Notes under the pieces: generated by a model
The model's database searches: none
What the model was told of the DNA's origin: nothing
The model's input: only the letters and a program-made list of their open reading frames with translations
Shown here: positions 59,482-64,000 of the stretch, piece by piece
Layout of the letters: every line of letters starts with the position of its first letter
Numbering within the stretch: position 1 is the first letter of the stretch
Source of the DNA: Muribaculaceae bacterium
GTDB taxonomy: Bacteria > Bacillota > Clostridia > Lachnospirales > Lachnospiraceae
Direction: 5' to 3'
NCBI GenBank assembly: GCA_023666425.1
Contig: JAMPCA010000001.1
Span: 889,329 to 953,328 of the forward strand
DNA: 64,000 nt
Position numbers and translations under genes: made by a program

Positions 59482-61797
59482 TTACGCCAAAGCTGCCTTG
59501 ATTACCTGATTCATATGTTCCACAAAGAGAATCTCCATTCCCTCCGTAATTTCCTCCGAGATCTCGCTTAGATCCTTCTCATTTTCCTTCGGCACACAGA
59601 CCGTCCGTATCCCGGCATTTTTCGCCGCCAGAAGCTTCTCCTTGAGACCGCCGATGGGAAGCACACGCCCCCGCAGCGTGATCTCCCCGGTCATGGCGAT
59701 ATCCGCCCGCACCGGTCTGCCCGTCACCGCCGACAGCATGGCAAGCGCCATGGTAATGCCGGCGGAGGGGCCGTCCTTTGGCACCGCTCCCTCCGGGATA
59801 TGAATGTGTATATCATGCTCCTTGAAGTAATCCGCGTCAATCCCGTAATCTGCACTGATAGAGCGAATATAGCTGATGCCTGCCCGGGCGGACTCTTTCA
59901 TCACGTCCCCGAGCTTTCCGGTGAGCACCAGCTCCCCCTTGCCCGGCATCACATTCACCTCGATCTCTAAAGTCACGCCGCCCACGCTCGTCCACGCCAG
60001 CCCACGGACAATCCCCACCTCATCCTTCTGGTTCTTCTTGTCCTGCCGGTATTTTTTCTTTCCAAGATAGTCCTCCAGATTGCTCTTGGAAACCCTCAGC
60101 TTCTCCGCCTCTCCCTGATAGATGCGCCTGGCCGCCTTGCGGCAGACTTCACCGAGCTTGCGCTCCAGATCCCGGACGCCCGCCTCCCTCGTATAGAAGT
60201 GGATAATATCCTGCATCGCCTTGTCGCTGATCTTGAGCTGCGCGGGCTGAATCCCGTTCTTCGTGAGCTGCTTTTCCATGAGATGCTCCTTTGCAATATG
60301 GAACTTCTCATTCTCTGTATAGCTGCTGACCTCGATCAGCTCCATGCGGTCTAAAAGCGGCCGGGGAATGTCCTGCACCGAATTGGCCGTCGCGATAAAG
60401 AGCACCTCCGACAGATCCACCGGCAGCTCCACATAGTGATCCCGGAATCTGCTGTTCTGCTCGCCGTCCAGCACCTCGAGAAGCGCCGCGGAGGTATCTC
60501 CCTTATAATCACTGGAAACCTTGTCAATCTCATCCAAAAGCATCAGCGGATTTTTAACCCCTACGGTGCGAAGCCCCGCCACGATTCGTCCCGGCATGGC
60601 TCCGACATAGGTTCTCCTGTGTCCCCGGATCTCCGCCTCGTCCCGCACGCCGCCCAGACTCACCCGGACATATTTTTTGTCCAGCGCACGGGCAATCGAC
60701 CTTGCAATACTGGTTTTGCCGGTTCCCGGAGGCCCCACCAGACAGATGATCGGGCTCTCGCCCTTACTGGTCAGGTTCCGCACTGCAAGAAATTCAATCA
60801 TGCGCTCCTTCACCTTTTCCAGTCCGTAGTGATCCTGGTCCAGGACGCGCTCCGCATGGGTCAGATCCCGGTTGTCCTCCGAAGCCTTATTCCATGGCAG
60901 CTCCAGAAGCGTCTCGATATACCCCCGGCTCACAGTGCTCTCCGAGGAGTTGGCACTGATTCCCTTAAAACGGGTAATCTCCTTTTTAATCTTCTCGCGC
61001 ACCTCATCGGAACAGTCCAGAGCCGCAAGCTGTTTTTCATAATTCTCCGCATCGGAATCCGTATTCGTCTCGCCAAGCTCTTCCTTAATCAGGGACATCT
61101 GCTCTCTGAGCACATATTCCTTCTGGTGCCGCTCCACCCGCTCCTGCACCTTGTTCTGGAAATCACTCTTGATTGCCAGCACCTCGATCTCCTGCAGGAG
61201 CATTCCCAGCAATACCTCATAGCGCTGGGTCAGAGAAACCGCCTCTAAGATTTTCTGCTTGACACTGTAGCGCACCGGCAGATTGTTTCCCACATAATCC
61301 AGCAGCTTTGACAGATTCCATGTCCGTCCCACCTGCTGCAGCACATCCTGCCCGATCTTGCCGTGGATTCTTGCGTATTTTACAAAAGTCTCCTGCACGG
61401 ACATGACCATGGCGCGCTCCGCCTGCTGGGGCAGCTCGCCCTCGTCCTGCGCATCAAAGCAGAGCACCTGCGCCTCCACATATTCCTCCCTATCCGTGTA
61501 GCCGTATGCTTCCGCCCTGTGCGTGCCCTCCACGAGAATGCGCACAATATCATTTTGTAGTTTAATTACCTGCTTGACGTCTGCCACGATGCCTACCCGG
61601 TACAAGCCCTCGACGCCCGGACTCTCCTGCTCAATGTCTCTCTGCGTTACAAGAAACACGCGCTGGTCGGCCACCATTGCCGCCTCCACCGCACGCATGG
61701 AACGATTCCGGCTAATATCAAAATGGGCAATCATGCCGGGTAAAATTGTCATCCCGCGCAATACCACAGCAGGTATCGTCATTGCCGTATCCTTCAT
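59482..61797 (-). CDS. lon: ATP-dependent protease LonA
   Basis: 771 residues. N-terminal LON domain (about 8-200), coiled linker, AAA+ module with Walker [10 protein letters not shown] and Walker B LLDEID, and a C-terminal serine-lysine protease domain with catalytic Ser in [13 protein letters not shown] and Lys in [10 protein letters not shown]. Degrades damaged and regulatory proteins. AGGA lies 7 bases before the ATG at 61797; a TTG two codons upstream is also possible. Order with clpX and clpP is common in Firmicutes. Confidence 0.97.
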   Translation of the reverse strand: MKDTAMTIPAVVLRGMTILPGMIAHFDISRNRSMRAVEAAMVADQRVFLVTQRDIEQESPGVEGLYRVGIVADVKQVIKLQNDIVRILVEGTHRAEAYGYTDREEYVEAQVLCFDAQDEGELPQQAERAMVMSVQETFVKYARIHGKIGQDVLQQVGRTWNLSKLLDYVGNNLPVRYSVKQKILEAVSLTQRYEVLLGMLLQEIEVLAIKSDFQNKVQERVERHQKEYVLREQMSLIKEELGETNTDSDAENYEKQLAALDCSDEVREKIKKEITRFKGISANSSESTVSRGYIETLLELPWNKASEDNRDLTHAERVLDQDHYGLEKVKERMIEFLAVRNLTSKGESPIICLVGPPGTGKTSIARSIARALDKKYVRVSLGGVRDEAEIRGHRRTYVGAMPGRIVAGLRTVGVKNPLMLLDEIDKVSSDYKGDTSAALLEVLDGEQNSRFRDHYVELPVDLSEVLFIATANSVQDIPRPLLDRMELIEVSSYTENEKFHIAKEHLMEKQLTKNGIQPAQLKISDKAMQDIIHFYTREAGVRDLERKLGEVCRKAARRIYQGEAEKLRVSKSNLEDYLGKKKYRQDKKNQKDEVGIVRGLAWTSVGGVTLEIEVNVMPGKGELVLTGKLGDVMKESARAGISYIRSISADYGIDADYFKEHDIHIHIPEGAVPKDGPSAGITMALAMLSAVTGRPVRADIAMTGEITLRGRVLPIGGLKEKLLAAKNAGIRTVCVPKENEKDLSEISEEITEGMEILFVEHMNQVIKAALA

Positions 61798-61819
61798 ACC
61801 CAATTCCTATATTCGTATT

Positions 61820-63106
61820 CTATGACGCGAGGCCTTCCTGCTTTCCCGCGCCGATCTGCTCTACTTTCGCATTCTTTTTCTCCCCGACGGCAAGCTTTTC
61901 CTCTACCAGCGCCCGGTCAATCACACAGTTGCTGATCGACTCGTCCGAGGGAATCTGATACATGAAATCCAGCATCACGGTCTCCATGATCGCCCGGAGT
62001 CCGCGGGCGCCGGTCTTTCTCTCAAGCGCCTTATCCGCAATCGCACAGATCGCATCCTCCGTGAACTTTAAGCCCACGCCGTCCAGCTCAAAGAGCTTCG
62101 TGTACTGGCGGACTAAAGAATTCTTCGGGTACTGCAAAATGCGAATCAGCGCATCTCTGTCAAGAGAATCTAGGGACACCGTAATCGGTACACGCCCAAT
62201 AAACTCGGGAATCAGCCCGAACTTTACAAAATCCTGCGGAAGCGCCTGCTTAAACGCCTCTCCCACATTCATCTCCGACTTGGAGCGCACCTCCGCGTTA
62301 AAGCCGATGGCAGAGGCGTCCATGCGGGCGTCGATAATCTTCTCAAGCCCGTCAAATGCCCCGCCGCAGATAAAGAGAATGTTCGTCGTGTCTATGGGGA
62401 TCAGCTCCTGCTGCGGATGCTTTCTCCCGCCCTGCGGCGGCACGGAAGCGACCGTCCCCTCTAAGATTTTCAGCAGCGCCTGCTGCACGCCCTCGCCGGA
62501 TACATCCCTTGTGATGGACACATTCTCCGACTTCTTGGAAATCTTGTCAATCTCATCAATATAGACAATTCCGTGCTGGGCTCTCTCCACATCGTAATCC
62601 GCCGCCTGAATCAGCTTTAGGAGAATGTTTTCCACGTCCTCTCCCACATACCCGGCCTCCGTCAGAGTGGTGGCGTCTGCAATCGCAAAGGGAACGTTTA
62701 AGATTCTTGCCAGCGTCTGGGCCAAAAGTGTCTTGCCGGAACCCGTGGATCCGAGCATCAGGATATTGCTCTTCTGCAGCTCCACATCAATCTCCGGGCC
62801 TGCCAGCACTCTCTTGTAATGGTTGTAGACCGCAACGGAAAGCACCTTCTTCGCCTGCTCCTGCCCGATGACATACTCGTCCAGAAAGCTTTTTAGCTCC
62901 TCCGGCTTTAAGAGGTTGATCTCCTCCTTCGCCGGACGGCTTCTCTCGACCTCGACGCCTTCCTCCTCAATAATCTCCGAGCAAATGTCCACGCACTCAT
63001 CGCAGATAAAAACGTCATTGTTCGGCCCTGAAATCAGTCTGCCCGCCTGCTCCTGCGTCTTTCCGCAAAAAGAGCAGCGGATTTTTCCATCATTTTTTCC
63101 TGCCAT
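61820..63106 (-). CDS. clpX: ClpX, ATPase of the ClpXP protease
   Basis: 428 residues. Zinc-binding domain with C-x2-C and C-x2-C ([20 protein letters not shown]), AAA+ core with Walker [12 protein letters not shown], Walker [10 protein letters not shown], sensor region [10 protein letters not shown] and sensor-2 [13 protein letters not shown]. Unfolds substrates for ClpP. GGAGAG precedes the ATG at 63106; an earlier in-frame start at 63121 is less supported. Follows clpP by 16 bases. Confidence 0.97.
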   Translation of the reverse strand: MAGKNDGKIRCSFCGKTQEQAGRLISGPNNDVFICDECVDICSEIIEEEGVEVERSRPAKEEINLLKPEELKSFLDEYVIGQEQAKKVLSVAVYNHYKRVLAGPEIDVELQKSNILMLGSTGSGKTLLAQTLARILNVPFAIADATTLTEAGYVGEDVENILLKLIQAADYDVERAQHGIVYIDEIDKISKKSENVSITRDVSGEGVQQALLKILEGTVASVPPQGGRKHPQQELIPIDTTNILFICGGAFDGLEKIIDARMDASAIGFNAEVRSKSEMNVGEAFKQALPQDFVKFGLIPEFIGRVPITVSLDSLDRDALIRILQYPKNSLVRQYTKLFELDGVGLKFTEDAICAIADKALERKTGARGLRAIMETVMLDFMYQIPSDESISNCVIDRALVEEKLAVGEKKNAKVEQIGAGKQEGLAS

Positions 63107-63122
63107 AGCTCTACTCTCCAAA

Positions 63123-63704
63123 TTATCGGCTGGCGATCACATCGTCAATCAAACCGTAGTCCCTGGCCTCCTCCGCAGACATATAGTAGTCGCGCTCGGT
63201 ATCCAGCGCAATCACATCATAGGGCTTTCCGGTGTTCGCCGCCAAAATCTCATTTAATTTTTTCTTAGTCTTTAAGATATTCTCAGCCGTAATCTGAATA
63301 TCCGTCGCCTGCCCCTTCGCGCCGCCGGAGGGCTGGTGAATCATAATCTCCGCATTCGGCAGGGCAAGGCGCTTGCCCTTCGTGCCTCCCGCCAGAAGAA
63401 ACGCGCCCATGCTGGCCGCCATTCCGATACAGATTGTGGAAACGTCGCACTTGATATACTGCATCGTGTCATAGATTGCAAATCCTGCCGTCACCATGCC
63501 TCCCGGCGAATTGATATACAGCTGGATATCCTTGCCCGGATCCTCCGACTCCAAAAAGAGGAGCTGCGCCACCACAAGGCTCGCCGTCGTCTCATTTACC
63601 TCCTCGCCGAGAAAAATAATCCTGTCCTTCAGTAAGCGGGAATAGATGTCATAGCTCCGCTCGCCCCTGCTGGTCTGCTCCACGACATAAGGTACTAAAC
63701 TCAT
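63123..63704 (-). CDS. clpP: ClpP, proteolytic subunit
   Basis: 193 residues. Serine-protease triad Ser in GMAASMGAF, His in MIHQPSGG and Asp in the C-terminal part ([12 protein letters not shown]). Forms the tetradecameric chamber. GGGAGG lies 7 bases before the ATG at 63704. Between it and tig is a hairpin (CGGACTGGC/GCTGGTCCG, about 63753-63779) without T-tract, so tig-clpP-clpX-lon may be read through. Confidence 0.97.
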   Translation of the reverse strand: MSLVPYVVEQTSRGERSYDIYSRLLKDRIIFLGEEVNETTASLVVAQLLFLESEDPGKDIQLYINSPGGMVTAGFAIYDTMQYIKCDVSTICIGMAASMGAFLLAGGTKGKRLALPNAEIMIHQPSGGAKGQATDIQITAENILKTKKKLNEILAANTGKPYDVIALDTERDYYMSAEEARDYGLIDDVIASR

Positions 63705-63797
63705 AAAATTGCCTCCCATCTGCTATCCAAATATATTTGTAAACCTTGAACGGACCAGCTCATTCCAAGCCAGTCCGTATCATTTGTCAGAGTCCTT

Positions 63798-64000
63798 TTA
63801 CTCCTCTGTCTCCTCCGCGCTGCTGTTTTTCTCGCTCTTTGCCTTCGCTTTTGCCCTCTCCTTCACATTCTCCATAACAAGCTCCACGGCCTTGGTGATC
63901 GCGAGATCCCTCTTCACGGAATTTCTCTCTCCCTCGCCCATGTACTCCCTGAGCTTATCCGGCTCCATACCGTAATTCTTTGCCATCTTTTCGATCTCGG
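63798..64000 (-). CDS. tig: Trigger factor, C-terminal part
   Basis: Partial; runs off the right edge. The visible end, EIEKMAKNYGMEPDKLREYMG, then RDLAITKAVELVMENVKERAKAK and an acidic tail, is the C-terminus of trigger factor. It lies directly ahead of clpP, as in most Firmicutes, and should be the ribosome-bound chaperone, distinct from the lipoprotein paralogue at 33578-34822. Confidence 0.88.
   Translation of the reverse strand, partial: EIEKMAKNYGMEPDKLREYMGEGERNSVKRDLAITKAVELVMENVKERAKAKAKSEKNSSAEETEE

Noticed and set aside
1-64000. tRNA, rRNA, CRISPR or insertion sequences
   Set aside because: No cloverleaf, rRNA-like stretch, spaced identical repeats or transposase motif was recognised on either strand.

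Overview
The window looks like a chromosomal segment from an anaerobic, spore-forming Clostridia, most likely Lachnospiraceae. The evidence is gene content: a spoIIR gene and a gerA/gerB/gerC germination operon, the SCIFF peptide with its radical-SAM maturase, a fused secDF, crotonase, a LonA–ClpX–ClpP–trigger factor block, and a GEMM-I cyclic-dinucleotide riboswitch. Coding density is high. Most housekeeping genes are on the minus strand and rather GC-rich; a few AT-richer patches (about 12.8-13.5 kb, 35.5-37.5 kb and 46.7-52 kb) look like accessory DNA. I see no rRNA, tRNA, CRISPR array or intact transposase.

Layout. 0.2-12.8 kb: a carbohydrate locus with two ABC permeases, a solute-binding lipoprotein, a GH30 glycosidase, a GH149/GH161-like phosphorylase, a GH94 phosphorylase and a secreted beta-helix protein. 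Together they suggest uptake and phosphorolysis of beta-1,3-gluco-oligosaccharides. 12.8-15.7 kb: nadB-nadC plus an unknown protein. 15.8-17.9 kb: galactofuranose genes (glf and a GT2). 18.2-22.3 kb: mutY, a GH13 amylase, a HAD phosphatase and crotonase. 22.4-27.1 kb: glyA-serS followed by an unusual PTS-EIIC/EAL fusion. 27.2-32 kb: secDF, scfB, scfA (SCIFF) and small membrane or unknown genes. 32.2-34.8 kb: asnS and a trigger-factor-like lipoprotein.

35.5-37.5 kb is a small accessory patch with a candidate structured RNA, an HD hydrolase and a DUF4160/DUF2442 pair. 37.6-42.1 kb is a two-component system divergent from an ABC exporter, of the kind used against lantibiotics or bacitracin. 42.1-46.6 kb is sporulation and germination. 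46.7-51.6 kb is the most interesting stretch: a GEMM-I riboswitch with its own promoter and terminator precedes a 1179-residue secreted protein (two CBM2-like domains, InlB-type repeat, TSP3/calcium repeats, VWA, DUF4474-like C-terminus), which overlaps a tandemly duplicated pair of lipoprotein genes. 51.7-51.9 kb holds a second candidate RNA. 52-54.6 kb is an NrtR-type regulator with pncA and pncB (NAD salvage). 54.5-56.1 kb is ispE with a GntR regulator. 56.2-58.7 kb is a zinc/manganese ABC importer. 58.7-64 kb is engB, lon, clpX, clpP and the 3' end of tig.

How the parts may connect: the EIIC-EAL fusion should hydrolyse c-di-GMP, perhaps in response to a beta-glucoside-type sugar, and the riboswitch upstream of the surface protein should read a cyclic dinucleotide, so both arms of one signalling circuit may be in the window. 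NAD metabolism appears twice, as de novo (nadBC) and salvage (nrtR-pncA-pncB). All functional calls come from reading the sequence and recalling family motifs; no database search was run.
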